Origin: Chryseobacterium sp.
GTDB lineage: Bacteria; Bacteroidota; Bacteroidia; Flavobacteriales; Weeksellaceae
Reading direction: 5' to 3'
Assembly: GCA_031286615.1 (NCBI GenBank)
Contig: JAITUA010000013.1
Span: forward strand, 677,190 to 741,189
Length of the DNA: 64,000 nucleotides
Below the pieces are notes generated by a model. It searched no databases, was not told the DNA's origin, and worked only from the letters and a program-made list of their open reading frames with translations. The translations under genes were made by a program, and so were the position numbers. How positions within the stretch are numbered: position 1 is the first letter of the stretch; each line of letters opens with the position of its first letter. Shown one piece after another: positions 1 to 8,880 of the stretch.

Positions 1-212
1 CAGGTGATGCTGCTGATACTGCTCTTATCGAATTAGTAGATTTCAACGAGCTTTACAACCCTAATGCTGAAGAGAAAAAAGCTACAAGAAGAAGCAGAAG
101 ATCAACTGCTGCACCTAAAAAAGCTGAAGCTGTAGTAGCTGAAGCACCTGCAGTAGAAGAGAAAGTAGAAGAAGCTAAAGCTGACACTACTGAAGAAAAA
201 ACTGAAGAATAA
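1..212 (+). CDS. rplQ: 50S ribosomal protein L17, C-terminal part (5' end outside window)
   Basis: The reading frame is open from the window edge (first full codon at 3) to TAA at 210-212. It encodes GDAADTALIELVDF, which matches the conserved end of the L17 core. After this comes a long tail rich in Ala, Lys and Glu. The tail has a basic stretch (KKATRRSRRS) followed by an acidic end (EEKTEE). Extended charged tails are common on L17 of Flavobacteriia, whereas E. coli L17 lacks this one. L17 is a large-subunit protein near the exit tunnel and usually closes the long ribosomal protein operon, which fits the strong terminator that follows. The identification rests on the short core only. Confidence 0.85.
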   Translation, partial: GDAADTALIELVDFNELYNPNAEEKKATRRSRRSTAAPKKAEAVVAEAPAVEEKVEEAKADTTEEKTEE

Positions 213-234
213 TATTCATTCAGATATATAAAAA

Positions 235-263
235 AAACCATCCGGAATCCGGATGGTTTTTTT
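235..263 (+). terminator. Rho-independent terminator after rplQ
   Basis: CCATCCGG (238-245) pairs with CCGGATGG (249-256) around a 3-nt loop. An A-run lies before the stem and a T-run after it. It lies 22 bp after the rplQ stop and closes the ribosomal operon. It can also serve the convergent lipoprotein gene from the other side. Confidence 0.9.
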
Positions 264-321
264 ATTTCCTTTAATGTAATTACAAATAAAAATGTCCTTC
301 AATATTGAGGACATTGCTATT

Positions 322-756
322 TTAGATCTTTGTTCTTTTCAATTCAATAATATTATTACCCTGCTCAAGGTGAAGGCTGTCTCCTTTTACCCTTGCGGTC
401 ATATCATCTTTCTTGTAAATCGTTTCATCACCTTTGGATTCTGTCTTAGGTAATGTAAAAGTTTTCTTATTGCTGGTAATAGCTACTGTACTTTCTTTTG
501 GATCGTTTTTGAATACAACTTTCACTAAGGTTCCGTCTGTAGCTTTATAAACAAAATCTGTTTTTTCAATTTTCTGCCCATTTACATCTACCGTTGAAGA
601 ACTTTGTGTTACCGAATCTATTTTTCCGTTGTTGTCTGTAATTACAGTTTCTGAGCTGTCTGTTTTGATAATGCTCTTATTTCCGCTCTCATTTTTTTTA
701 CAGCTGATAACTGTTAATGCAAGTACAGCACCTAGTGCTAAAAGACTTTTTTTCAT
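322..756 (-). CDS. Small secreted lipoprotein, function unknown
   Basis: The gene encodes 144 aa. The N-terminus MKKSLLALGAVLALTVISC is a lipoprotein signal peptide with the lipobox Cys at residue 19, so the mature protein should be anchored in the cell envelope. The rest is hydrophilic, Lys/Thr/Ser-rich and predicted to be beta-rich (alternating VDVNGQKIEKTDFVYKA-type segments), with no catalytic motif I can recognise. It stands alone, convergent to rplQ and divergent from the two-component module at 1201. A sigma-54-like element lies about 50 bp upstream of the start. The product could be a periplasmic or outer-membrane stress lipoprotein, but nothing in the sequence proves this. Confidence 0.75.
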   Translation of the reverse strand: MKKSLLALGAVLALTVISCKKNESGNKSIIKTDSSETVITDNNGKIDSVTQSSSTVDVNGQKIEKTDFVYKATDGTLVKVVFKNDPKESTVAITSNKKTFTLPKTESKGDETIYKKDDMTARVKGDSLHLEQGNNIIELKRTKI

Positions 757-802
757 GATTATATTATTTGTTAGTTACGATGATTTTTATTCTTTAAATT
801 TT

Positions 803-820
803 ACAAAAATCATGCCTGAC
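803..820 (-). promoter_or_regulatory. Possible sigma-54-type promoter of the lipoprotein gene
   Basis: On the minus strand the sequence reads GTCAGGCATGATTTTTGT. It has GG at 816-815 and GT at 804-803, separated by 10 nt, close to the sigma-54 pattern TGGCAC-N5-TTGC (GG-N10-GC). The -12 dinucleotide is GT rather than GC. No good TTG/TAnnTTTG pair was found for this gene. The predicted start of transcription is about 35 bp before the ATG at 756. Confidence 0.35.
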
Positions 821-1134
821 AATATGAGAAATTTCTGTTGATTTTAAAATATATTTTTCTTCTTTTTCGCTTTAAATAAAGTGATTTTTCAACATGACAA
901 TTTAAAAAACGAAATGAATATTATCAAATAAATGAATATTTATCCGATAGCTGATCCAACGAAATGATTTTTCCTTGTATTAATATTTGATTTTTAAATA
1001 TTAAATTATCATTTATTTATAGTTTGTTTTATTATGTTGATGTTAATTTAAATTAATGTTGGTTTTGGAATGAAAAATTGATTAAATTTAGTAAAACTAA
1101 AAGGCTAATCACCATTATAAACTCAAATGTCAAT

Positions 1135-1182
1135 ATTACCCAAAGGTGTAATTGATTTTAATTTGTTTTCTGTTGAAATTTG
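1135..1182 (+). promoter_or_regulatory. Predicted response-regulator operator plus promoter for the 1201 operon
   Basis: ATTACCC (1135-1141), 4 nt, then GTGTAATTGATT (1146-1157). The part 1135-1152 is a near-palindrome with ATTAC and GTAAT arms. TTG at 1152-1154 can act as the -33 box. After a 20-bp spacer, GAAATTTG (1175-1182) resembles the TAnnTTTG -7 box. The same arrangement recurs at 4074-4121 with an identical 17-bp gap. The operator just upstream of the -33 box is the usual place for an activator. Elsewhere in the 757-1200 gap, TTG (1059-1061), 21 bp, TAAATTTA (1083-1090) may be a second promoter. The rest is AT-rich with nothing recognisable. Confidence 0.6.
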
Positions 1183-1200
1183 CTACAAACAAAATAAGTC

Positions 1201-1833
1201 ATGAGTATTTCCATCGCGATAGTAGAAGACGAAAAAAACTACAACAATGCGTTGAAGAAAGTAATCAATTACCAAGATGATATGAAGGTAATTGCTCAGT
1301 TCTTTGATGGAAATGATGCCATGCAAAACCTTCCTGCTATTTCCCCCGATGTCGTGATGATGGATATCCAGCTGCAGGATATGCTCGGAATTGAAATCAT
1401 AGAAAAACTGAGAAAAGAAATGCCGAGTACACAGTTCATCATGTGTACCAGTTTTGAGGAGGATGAAAAGATCTTTAATTCTTTAAAAGCCGGTGCGATG
1501 GGCTATCTTGTAAAAGGAGAAAGTATGGATAAAATCCTCTCTTCTATCCGGGATGTATACCAGGGCGGAGCTCCTATGAGTTTTTCCATTGCCCGAAAAG
1601 TTCTCAAACATTTTGAAAGAAAGCTTCCGGAAATTAAAGGGTTTGATGAACTTACAGAGCGTGAAAAGGAAATTCTTGAACTTCTTTCAGAGGGACTTCT
1701 TTATAAAGAAATCGCGGACAAAAAATGTATCAGCATTGATACGGTAAAAAAACACGTCGGGAATATCTACAGAAAACTTCACGTAAACAATAAAGTGGAG
1801 GCAATTAATAAATTTAACCAATCAAAAAACTAA
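1201..1833 (+). CDS. LuxR/NarL-family response regulator
   Basis: A 210-aa DNA-binding response regulator. The receiver domain occupies residues 3-120. Acidic residues E9 and D10 are present, the phosphoacceptor is D55 (VVMMDIQLQD), with T83 and K105 (GYLVKG) at the expected switch positions. The LuxR-type helix-turn-helix covers about 147-207 (LTEREKEILELLSEGL, then DTVKKHVGNIYRKLHV). The partner is almost certainly the histidine kinase three genes downstream, since both belong to the NarX/NarL type. The gene is first in a tight operon (6-bp gap to the next gene). An operator-promoter element lies 18-66 bp upstream and is repeated before the gene at 4142, so autoregulation and control of the downstream trio are likely. 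Family and domains are clear. The stimulus is unknown. Confidence 0.95.
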   Translation: MSISIAIVEDEKNYNNALKKVINYQDDMKVIAQFFDGNDAMQNLPAISPDVVMMDIQLQDMLGIEIIEKLRKEMPSTQFIMCTSFEEDEKIFNSLKAGAMGYLVKGESMDKILSSIRDVYQGGAPMSFSIARKVLKHFERKLPEIKGFDELTEREKEILELLSEGLLYKEIADKKCISIDTVKKHVGNIYRKLHVNNKVEAINKFNQSKN

Positions 1834-1839
1834 GAAACA

Positions 1840-2664
1840 ATGGAAAAAGAATTGTCTGATTTTAAATGTGCTCTGGAAGCTGCAATTATTGCGATGCAAA
1901 AAGAAGGAACTATTAAGGACTTCTATGAAATGAAGGAGTTTACGGAGCGTGAGCAATGGATAAAGGATTATATTACAAAGAATGGGGTAAATTTTTTCTT
2001 AACCCATCCTATAGGAGATGACGAATTTTTAAAAAACAGAGCTTTGTTTGAGCAGCGGGCTCCTGATATTAGCCAGGAATTATACATAAATTTTCAATTA
2101 TTTGAAAACCTTGTTAGAGACCATTTGAATGAAGGGTATACAATAATGAAAATCTCTTTTAGAGAACTTACAAATAGTACAATTAGTGAATTTTCCAGGA
2201 TGATGCCTGAAAATCAATTATCACTGAAAAGTATAGAAGGATACTTGTATGCAAGTCTTTCCTTCCATGAAGCGTCAGATACAGCCAAGCCGGATAAACA
2301 TTATTTTGTTTTTAATCTGGATAGATATTATGAGGTAGATCCCAATCAATTAGGAAACTTTGATAGTACGAATTTAGGCAGAACTCTCACTAATGCATCC
2401 AATGACGCTTATGTAGCAAACTCTATACGCTATGAGTTGATTCTCGTAAAACAGTACATTGATAGAATGCACATGTATCTGGAAGGCTGCCTTAAAAAAA
2501 GTATTTCCAGGCTTGAATTCATACCATGTATTGGTAGAAAAAAAACGGTAAGTTTTGGAGGAGGGAAACAGTCAATATATCTTGCAACCATGCCATCAGA
2601 TAATAATAAACAATTATTTAATGCAGATTTTCCATATTACGACCAGGGAAGTTTAGAGCCATAG
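1840..2664 (+). CDS. Unknown protein in the two-component operon
   Basis: The gene encodes 274 aa with no signal peptide and no membrane segment, so it is probably cytoplasmic. I do not recognise the family. The N-terminal 60 residues are acidic and helical. A central part (about 70-190) has alternating aromatic and polar stretches (ELYINFQLFENLV, HYFVFNLDRYYEVD). The C-terminal 80 residues include a helix (LVKQYIDRMHMYLEGCLKK) and a Gly-rich SFGGGKQ segment that is not a Walker A motif. It lies between the response regulator (6-bp gap) and the 7-TM protein (1-bp gap), so it is co-translated with the signalling genes. It may modulate the kinase or bind a ligand, but this is position-based inference only. 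Confidence 0.75.
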   Translation: MEKELSDFKCALEAAIIAMQKEGTIKDFYEMKEFTEREQWIKDYITKNGVNFFLTHPIGDDEFLKNRALFEQRAPDISQELYINFQLFENLVRDHLNEGYTIMKISFRELTNSTISEFSRMMPENQLSLKSIEGYLYASLSFHEASDTAKPDKHYFVFNLDRYYEVDPNQLGNFDSTNLGRTLTNASNDAYVANSIRYELILVKQYIDRMHMYLEGCLKKSISRLEFIPCIGRKKTVSFGGGKQSIYLATMPSDNNKQLFNADFPYYDQGSLEP

Positions 2665-2665
2665 G

Positions 2666-3286
2666 ATGCTTATTACAATTTACTATATAATTTCTTTTAT
2701 TGTCATAATAAAAGGTATCATAGTTTTGAGAGGAAGAAAATTATCCTCTCAAGACTATTTTTTGTTGTATCTGATCGTAAATTTTGCAATAGATTTTTTT
2801 TCAGAAATTAATATTATTTCAACCAGATCAATTCAGTATAACTATCTGAATCTTTTCAATAGTTTTTATTTTATCATTTTTTATTTTCGACACATTAAAA
2901 ACAAGAAGATGGCGGTTGCAATATCTGCAATCGTTTTAATAGTAACAGGATTGAATATTGAACTTTTTTATGTTGATAAATATAATTTGAAGATTGCTAT
3001 CACATATTGTGTTATCAATATACTGCAGGTTTTGTATTGGTGCAGTTATAAATTAAACAATATTAATAAATCGAAAATTACAGACGATCCTATTTTTTGG
3101 ATTTCAACATCGATACTTTTGTGGAGCTGTTTTTTTCTTTTCAGAATTATTCCCATGTATCTGTTGAATGAAATTGATAAACCATTTTTAAAACTGTTAA
3201 AACAAATATTAAATGTAATCAATATTGTATGCGGTGGTTTATTTTATATTGCTTTACATAAATATAACTCAATGGAAAAAAAATGA
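2666..3286 (+). CDS. Seven-helix membrane protein, candidate sensor partner
   Basis: A 206-aa integral membrane protein with about seven hydrophobic segments (roughly residues 1-20, 29-48, 66-80, 89-108, 114-134, 146-170, 176-200) joined by short loops. It carries no known catalytic motif. The start codon follows the previous stop by one base, and its end overlaps the kinase start by 4 bp (ATGA). Translation is therefore coupled to the histidine kinase, which itself has only one membrane helix and no sensory domain. I infer that this protein supplies the membrane sensing part. Families of small multi-helix proteins paired with NarX-type kinases are common in Bacteroidota, but this one has no name known to me. 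Confidence 0.8.
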   Translation: MLITIYYIISFIVIIKGIIVLRGRKLSSQDYFLLYLIVNFAIDFFSEINIISTRSIQYNYLNLFNSFYFIIFYFRHIKNKKMAVAISAIVLIVTGLNIELFYVDKYNLKIAITYCVINILQVLYWCSYKLNNINKSKITDDPIFWISTSILLWSCFFLFRIIPMYLLNEIDKPFLKLLKQILNVINIVCGGLFYIALHKYNSMEKK

Positions 3287-4071
3287 AGTCTTTACCTTCA
3301 GAAATAAAACTTATTTTTTTAATCGCATTACTTTTAGTTGTGCTATTGGTTGCTTTTACAATTTTCGTTGTATTAATGTACAATAGAAAACAGCTTCTGT
3401 ATCTGAAAGAACAGCAGCTTAAAGAATCAGAATATCAGAACCAGATCCTTCAGAAAGAACTCGAAAAACAAAAAGTTCTTGAGCAGGAACGTGAACGTAT
3501 TTCTCACGATATGCATGATGATCTGGGAGCAGGAATTTCTGCACTGAAACTTCAGGCAGAATTTCTAAAGCAGAAAGCACAAGATGATGATCTGCAAAGC
3601 GATATTGATGAACTTTTGAAAACTTCAGAAGAAATGAATATTTCCATGCGGGAAATGCTGTGGAGTTTGAACTCAGGAAATGATACTTTAGGCAGCTTTA
3701 TCGATTATGCGATATCGTATACCGGAAATTTTTTAAAGAAAACAAAAATAGTACTGCTTTCAGAATGTGAAGATATCACAGCAGAAACTTCAATTTCTAC
3801 TGAAATGAGACGTAATCTTTTTCTTTGTTTAAAAGAAGCCGTGAATAATGTATACAAACACAGCCATGCAAATACATTGAAACTCTCATTCTCACAGGAA
3901 AAAAATAACTTTTCTATGAAAATATCAGATAACGGAATCGGGATTTCTGACAACCAAAAAGAAGGGAATGGCCTCAGAAATATGAAAAGAAGAATGAATG
4001 AATTATCCGGTGAATGTCATATTTCATCTGAAAATTCCGGAACCTGTCTGGTTTTTAAAATAATAATATGA
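3283..4071 (+). CDS. NarX-type sensor histidine kinase, minimal form
   Basis: A 262-aa kinase. One transmembrane helix (about 9-33) is followed by a coiled coil rich in Lys, Glu and Gln (36-72). Next comes the HisKA_3 dimerisation/phosphoacceptor helix with H78 in ERISHDMHDDLGAG. The HATPase_c domain occupies about 165-262, with the N box CLKEAVNNVYKHSHAN and G boxes SDNGIGIS and GNGLRNMKRRM. There is no periplasmic or cytoplasmic sensory domain, so input must come from a partner, plausibly the 7-TM protein whose gene overlaps it by 4 bp. The target is expected to be the LuxR-type regulator at 1201. The stop codon is immediately followed by the operator of the next unit. Confidence 0.93.
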   Translation: MKSLPSEIKLIFLIALLLVVLLVAFTIFVVLMYNRKQLLYLKEQQLKESEYQNQILQKELEKQKVLEQERERISHDMHDDLGAGISALKLQAEFLKQKAQDDDLQSDIDELLKTSEEMNISMREMLWSLNSGNDTLGSFIDYAISYTGNFLKKTKIVLLSECEDITAETSISTEMRRNLFLCLKEAVNNVYKHSHANTLKLSFSQEKNNFSMKISDNGIGISDNQKEGNGLRNMKRRMNELSGECHISSENSGTCLVFKIII

Positions 4072-4073
4072 AA

Positions 4074-4121
4074 ATTACCCCTTTGTGTAATTGATTGGTG
4101 TGCTTTTTAGAAGGAAATTTG
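4074..4121 (+). promoter_or_regulatory. Second copy of the predicted operator-promoter, upstream of the 4142 unit
   Basis: ATTACCC (4074-4080), 4 nt (CTTT), GTGTAATTGATT (4085-4096), a 17-bp gap, then GAAATTTG (4114-4121). Compared with 1135-1182, all bases outside the 4-nt centre of the 23-bp site are identical, and the gap to GAAATTTG is the same. The site ends 46 bp before the ATG at 4142, against 44 bp for the 1201 gene. The flanking DNA is not similar, so this is conserved geometry and not a recent duplication of the whole region. Confidence 0.65.
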
Positions 4122-4141
4122 ATATATAAAAACTAAAAGCC

Positions 4142-4471
4142 ATGAAAACTCTTATTAATGACAGTATTGGAGATTTGGAAGCTGCTTTAAAAAACAACAC
4201 TGATCTTCAGGAGAAATTTAAAACCAATCCTGTAGAAGCTATGAAAGAGGTGGAAATAAGAAACCCCAAAGACACCGATTATTGGATCTACAGAATTATC
4301 GTGATTATGCTTGGGCTGGCGGTAATTACCATTATAGCAGGACTTATTCTTATTGCTTACTGGAATGATGGAGAAAGTAAAAATAATCAGCTGGTAACAA
4401 TTTTTGCAACCATTTCATCAGGAGCTATTGGAGCCTTAGCCGGCCTTTTATCTCCTACACCAAGAAAATAA
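4142..4471 (+). CDS. Small membrane protein with leader-like N-terminus and helical hairpin
   Basis: The gene encodes 109 aa. Residues 1-40 form an amphipathic helix with the pattern LEAALKNNTDLQEKFKTNP then EA, which resembles the Nif11/nitrile-hydratase-type leader helix (L..L..D..L...F..DP.EA). Two hydrophobic segments follow, about 52-77 and 85-104, with the Gly/Ala-rich end GAIGALAGLLSPTPRK. Small proteins ending in a similar GALAGLL-SP hairpin occur in other bacteria but have no assigned function that I know. The gene is first in the unit controlled by the second operator, 30 bp before the next gene. The resemblance to RiPP leaders is weak, and no maturation enzyme lies nearby. A small membrane adaptor or effector is an equally good reading. 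Confidence 0.7.
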   Translation: MKTLINDSIGDLEAALKNNTDLQEKFKTNPVEAMKEVEIRNPKDTDYWIYRIIVIMLGLAVITIIAGLILIAYWNDGESKNNQLVTIFATISSGAIGALAGLLSPTPRK

Positions 4472-4500
4472 AATAATAATAACTTAAAAAACTATAAGTC

Positions 4501-4815
4501 ATGAAAAAATTAACACTGAAAGTTACAATTGAAGGAGGTAGTTCCCAATTAGGAATTTACTATAAATTAGTTAAAAGAGGACACACCTCTAACCCCGTAC
4601 AAAAAAAACAAAGTTTTGAAGAAGTTTTTACTGATCTCAATGGAGACTATACATTATATATAGGGGGCGGTAATGCTGATTCTGACAAAAGGAGAGCTAT
4701 TATAAGTCTTATTTTTGATGATAAAGAAATTGTATTAGATAAAGACTTATCATACGCAAACCCATCGACTCAAAAAGGTAAACATATTTATGCAGAATAT
4801 TATTTTAAAGCTTAG
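4501..4815 (+). CDS. Small beta-rich protein, unknown
   Basis: The gene encodes 104 aa with no signal peptide or membrane helix. Alternating strands (KLTLKVTIEGG, QLGIYYKLVKRG, GDYTLYIGGGN, RAIISLIFDDKEIVLD, HIYAEYYFKA) suggest a compact beta-sandwich. I do not recognise the family. It lies 29 bp after the small membrane protein and 3 bp before the outer-membrane-type gene, so all three are probably one transcript under the response regulator. Being apparently cytoplasmic between two envelope genes, it may bind one of its neighbours or a small ligand. This is inference from position. Confidence 0.7.
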   Translation: MKKLTLKVTIEGGSSQLGIYYKLVKRGHTSNPVQKKQSFEEVFTDLNGDYTLYIGGGNADSDKRRAIISLIFDDKEIVLDKDLSYANPSTQKGKHIYAEYYFKA

Positions 4816-4818
4816 GAC

Positions 4819-5967
4819 ATGAAAACAAATAAACTCTTACTATTTACTTTAATATTGGTATTCTTCAATATGTTGACCCTCCATGGTCAGAATAATATTG
4901 ATTTAAAGCAAAAAACTAATATTGCCCGTAAAACTGTAAACAGTAGTAAAACTGGTAACTGGAATGATGTATTTACCAATTTTATGCAGCTTGCAGCCAA
5001 AAACCTCACAGGTGATAATAAATCTTTTGAATACAAGACAACAATATTTGCTATAAAGAGTGAAGTAGACAGTACATTGCTAATTGACGAAAACTACGTT
5101 AAAGAAAATTTTTCAAGAAATTTTCAAATAAATATGGGCCTGAAATTAGACAATGATTATAAGTTCGACGGATTTTCATACGGTTTTGATTGGGCTTTGG
5201 TCAACAAAAGGGATCTAAGCGTAAATACATTGGTGAATGGAGAAACAGCAAAATTATATGAGAAGTATTTTGAAATACTTACAACAGCCAGGGAAAGATA
5301 TAATGCGGATTTAATTAAAAATGACGATCCGGACAAAACCAAAAAAATAAATCAGATACAAAACGCAATAAGTAATAATGCCGATGAATATATTATTCCA
5401 ATAGATCTGTTCCCAAAAGATTTTATAAAATACTTACCATCCGATTATCAGGATACTAGAAAATATTTCCTTGAAGTATATGAACAAGAACTTGATGCTA
5501 TTAAAAGAAAGCCATTGTTGAAAATTGGTTTTAATAGTAACTTTCAAAAAAATACAAAATTTTTAGATGAGTTTGATGCCAATTTGGTTTATCTGCAAGG
5601 ATTGAAATCTAAAAACGGAAGTAAATTGGAAATAGACTTCCGAAATCAGTTTAAAGCAAAGGACAGTATCACAACATCGGTTATAAAAAGAAAGGAGTTT
5701 TCATCACAATTAGGATTGAATATTTCAATTTGGGAAACGAAAGAAAAATCTATCGTAGAGCTTAAACCTAATTTTGAATATAAAAGAATTGTTTCAGGAA
5801 TAATGACTGACGAAAAAAATGACCAGTTCCTGGCCAATGCAGATTTAAGAATAAGAATTTTAAAAAACCTTTGGGTTCCATTGATTTTAAAATATGATAT
5901 TAAAAACAATAATCTTTTTGGCTTCTTAAATGTCAGTTTCAATTTTGATGCAATGAAAAAAGAATAG
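4819..5967 (+). CDS. Exported protein, probable outer-membrane beta-barrel C-terminus, unknown
   Basis: The gene encodes 382 aa. A Sec signal peptide (residues 1-24, cleavage after LHGQ) marks it for export. Residues 25-230 are mixed and charged. From about 235 onward the sequence alternates amphipathic strands (LLKIGFNSNF, DANLVYLQGL, KLEIDFRNQF, QLGLNISIWE, IVELKPNFEYKR, LLKYDIKNNNLF) and ends near FLNVSFNF, consistent with a small barrel inserted by Bam. No TonB plug, OmpA domain or enzyme motif is visible. It is last in the 4142 unit, followed by a strong terminator. A sensor-regulated envelope component is the most economical guess; the function is unknown. Confidence 0.72.
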   Translation: MKTNKLLLFTLILVFFNMLTLHGQNNIDLKQKTNIARKTVNSSKTGNWNDVFTNFMQLAAKNLTGDNKSFEYKTTIFAIKSEVDSTLLIDENYVKENFSRNFQINMGLKLDNDYKFDGFSYGFDWALVNKRDLSVNTLVNGETAKLYEKYFEILTTARERYNADLIKNDDPDKTKKINQIQNAISNNADEYIIPIDLFPKDFIKYLPSDYQDTRKYFLEVYEQELDAIKRKPLLKIGFNSNFQKNTKFLDEFDANLVYLQGLKSKNGSKLEIDFRNQFKAKDSITTSVIKRKEFSSQLGLNISIWETKEKSIVELKPNFEYKRIVSGIMTDEKNDQFLANADLRIRILKNLWVPLILKYDIKNNNLFGFLNVSFNFDAMKKE

Positions 5968-5985
5968 CATAATAATTAGAGAATG

Positions 5986-6024
5986 AAAACTCACCTTTAC
6001 AATTTTAAAAGGTGAGTTTTTTTA
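5986..6024 (+). terminator. Rho-independent terminator of the 4142-5967 unit
   Basis: AAAACTCACCTTT (5986-5998) pairs with AAAGGTGAGTTTT (6008-6020) across a short AT-rich loop, followed by a T-run. It separates the two-component module from eno. Confidence 0.9.
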
Positions 6025-6160
6025 TGATTCTTTCCCTATTTTAAATCCTCAATTCAGCACAAAGAAATTATGGAATTATCATAATATAAATTAACTAAAA
6101 TTTAACTTGGATTTATTTCAAAAAAATCCCTCGAAATACCCCTAAAAGTTAAATTTTGAT

Positions 6161-6168
6161 TAAATTTG
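6161..6168 (+). promoter_or_regulatory. Possible -7 box of the eno promoter
   Basis: TAAATTTG fits TAnnTTTG and lies 22 bp before the eno ATG. No TTG at 17-23 bp upstream was found, so this is a half-supported promoter. The same TAAATTT word followed by AAACTAAAA occurs before the 1201 and 25884 genes. Confidence 0.4.
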
Positions 6169-6187
6169 TCTAAACTAAAAAAAATAA

Positions 6188-7483
<1,296 letters not shown>

Positions 7484-7502
7484 TTAATCGAATTTATAAA
7501 TA

Positions 7503-7535
7503 ACGGCAAGCGAAATTTTTAGTTTGCCGTATTTT
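7503..7535 (+). terminator. Weak hairpin terminator after eno
   Basis: ACGGCAA (7503-7509) pairs with TTGCCGT (7524-7530) around a 14-nt loop, followed by a short ATTTTAT tract. The stem is short, so read-through into gltA is possible. Confidence 0.5.
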
Positions 7536-7571
7536 ATGGAAAGTGGTATATTTAAAAAAAATAAATAAATA

Positions 7572-8858
7572 ATGTCAGACAACAAAGTAATATTGAATTA
7601 CGACGGTAATTCATATGAATATCCAATCGTGGATAGTACTATCGGAGACAGAGGGATTGATATTTCAAAATTAAGAGACCAGACAGGTTTGATCACTCTG
7701 GATTTAGGTTACAAAAATACAGGAGCTACTATTAGCGACATCACTTACTTAGACGGAGATAAAGGAGAATTATTCTACAGAGGTTATCCAATTGAGCAAA
7801 TTGCTGAAAAATCTAACTTCACTGAAGTAATGTATCTTTTATTACATGGAGAATTACCTACTCAGGATCAGTTTACTTCATTCGACAACAACATTAAAAA
7901 ATATAACTTCATCGCAGACGAAATGAAAAAGATCATTGATGTTTTTCCTCGTTCTGCTCACCCTATGGGAGTTTTATCTTCTTTAACTTCTGCTTTGACA
8001 GCTTTCAACCCGAAAGCAGTTAACGTAAACTCTAAAGAAGAAATGGATCACGCAGCTGAGCTAATGATCGCTAAGTTCTCTCACCTTTGTGCTTGGACTT
8101 ACAGAAAAACTCAAGGTTTACCATTAAACCACGGTGATAACAACCTAAACTACGTAGAGAACTTCTACAAAATGGCATTCAGATTACCAAACGCTGATTT
8201 TGAAATCGATCCGGTAGTTGTAAATGCTTTAGATAAATTATTAATCCTTCACGCAGACCACGAACAAAACTGTTCTACTTCTACAGTAAGAATGGTAGGT
8301 TCTGCTCATACAGGTCTTTTCGCTTCTATCTCTGCTGGAGTATCTGCACTTTGGGGACCACTTCACGGTGGTGCTAACCAGGCAGTAATCGAAATGCTTG
8401 AACTCATCGAAAAAGATGGTGGTGATGTATCTAAATATGTTGCTAAAGCTAAAGATAAAGCTGATAACTTCCGTCTAATGGGATTCGGACACAGAGTTTA
8501 CAAAAACTTCGACCCAAGAGCGAAAATTATCAAGAAAGCTGCTGACGATATCCTTAAAGCATTAGGTATCCAGGATAAAGCTCTTGACATTGCAATGCAG
8601 TTAGAAAGAGTAGCTCTTGAAGATGAGTACTTCGTAGAAAGAAAACTATATCCAAACGTAGACTTCTATTCAGGAATCATCTACAGAGCGTTAGGAATTC
8701 CTACAGAAATGTTTACAGTAATGTTTGCATTAGGAAGACTTCCGGGATGGATTTCTCAATGGAAAGAGATGAGACTGAAAGGAGACCCAATCGGAAGACC
8801 AAGACAGGTTTACCAAGGTGCTCAGGAAAGAAACTACATCGATATTGCAAGCAGATAA
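7572..8858 (+). CDS. gltA: Citrate synthase (type II)
   Basis: The gene encodes 428 aa, typical for bacterial type II citrate synthase, which condenses oxaloacetate and acetyl-CoA at entry to the TCA cycle. Seen: the N-terminal beta domain, YRGYPIEQIAEKSNF, the catalytic His regions LHADHEQNCSTSTVRMVGS and WGPLHGGANQAV, GFGHRVYKNFDPRAK, and the C-terminal active-site Asp region KLYPNVDFYSGIIYRALGIP. The gene follows eno by 88 bp, which pairs lower glycolysis with TCA entry, and a strong terminator follows it. Confidence 0.98.
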   Translation: MSDNKVILNYDGNSYEYPIVDSTIGDRGIDISKLRDQTGLITLDLGYKNTGATISDITYLDGDKGELFYRGYPIEQIAEKSNFTEVMYLLLHGELPTQDQFTSFDNNIKKYNFIADEMKKIIDVFPRSAHPMGVLSSLTSALTAFNPKAVNVNSKEEMDHAAELMIAKFSHLCAWTYRKTQGLPLNHGDNNLNYVENFYKMAFRLPNADFEIDPVVVNALDKLLILHADHEQNCSTSTVRMVGSAHTGLFASISAGVSALWGPLHGGANQAVIEMLELIEKDGGDVSKYVAKAKDKADNFRLMGFGHRVYKNFDPRAKIIKKAADDILKALGIQDKALDIAMQLERVALEDEYFVERKLYPNVDFYSGIIYRALGIPTEMFTVMFALGRLPGWISQWKEMRLKGDPIGRPRQVYQGAQERNYIDIASR

Positions 8859-8880
8859 TATTTGCTTATACCATAAAAAG

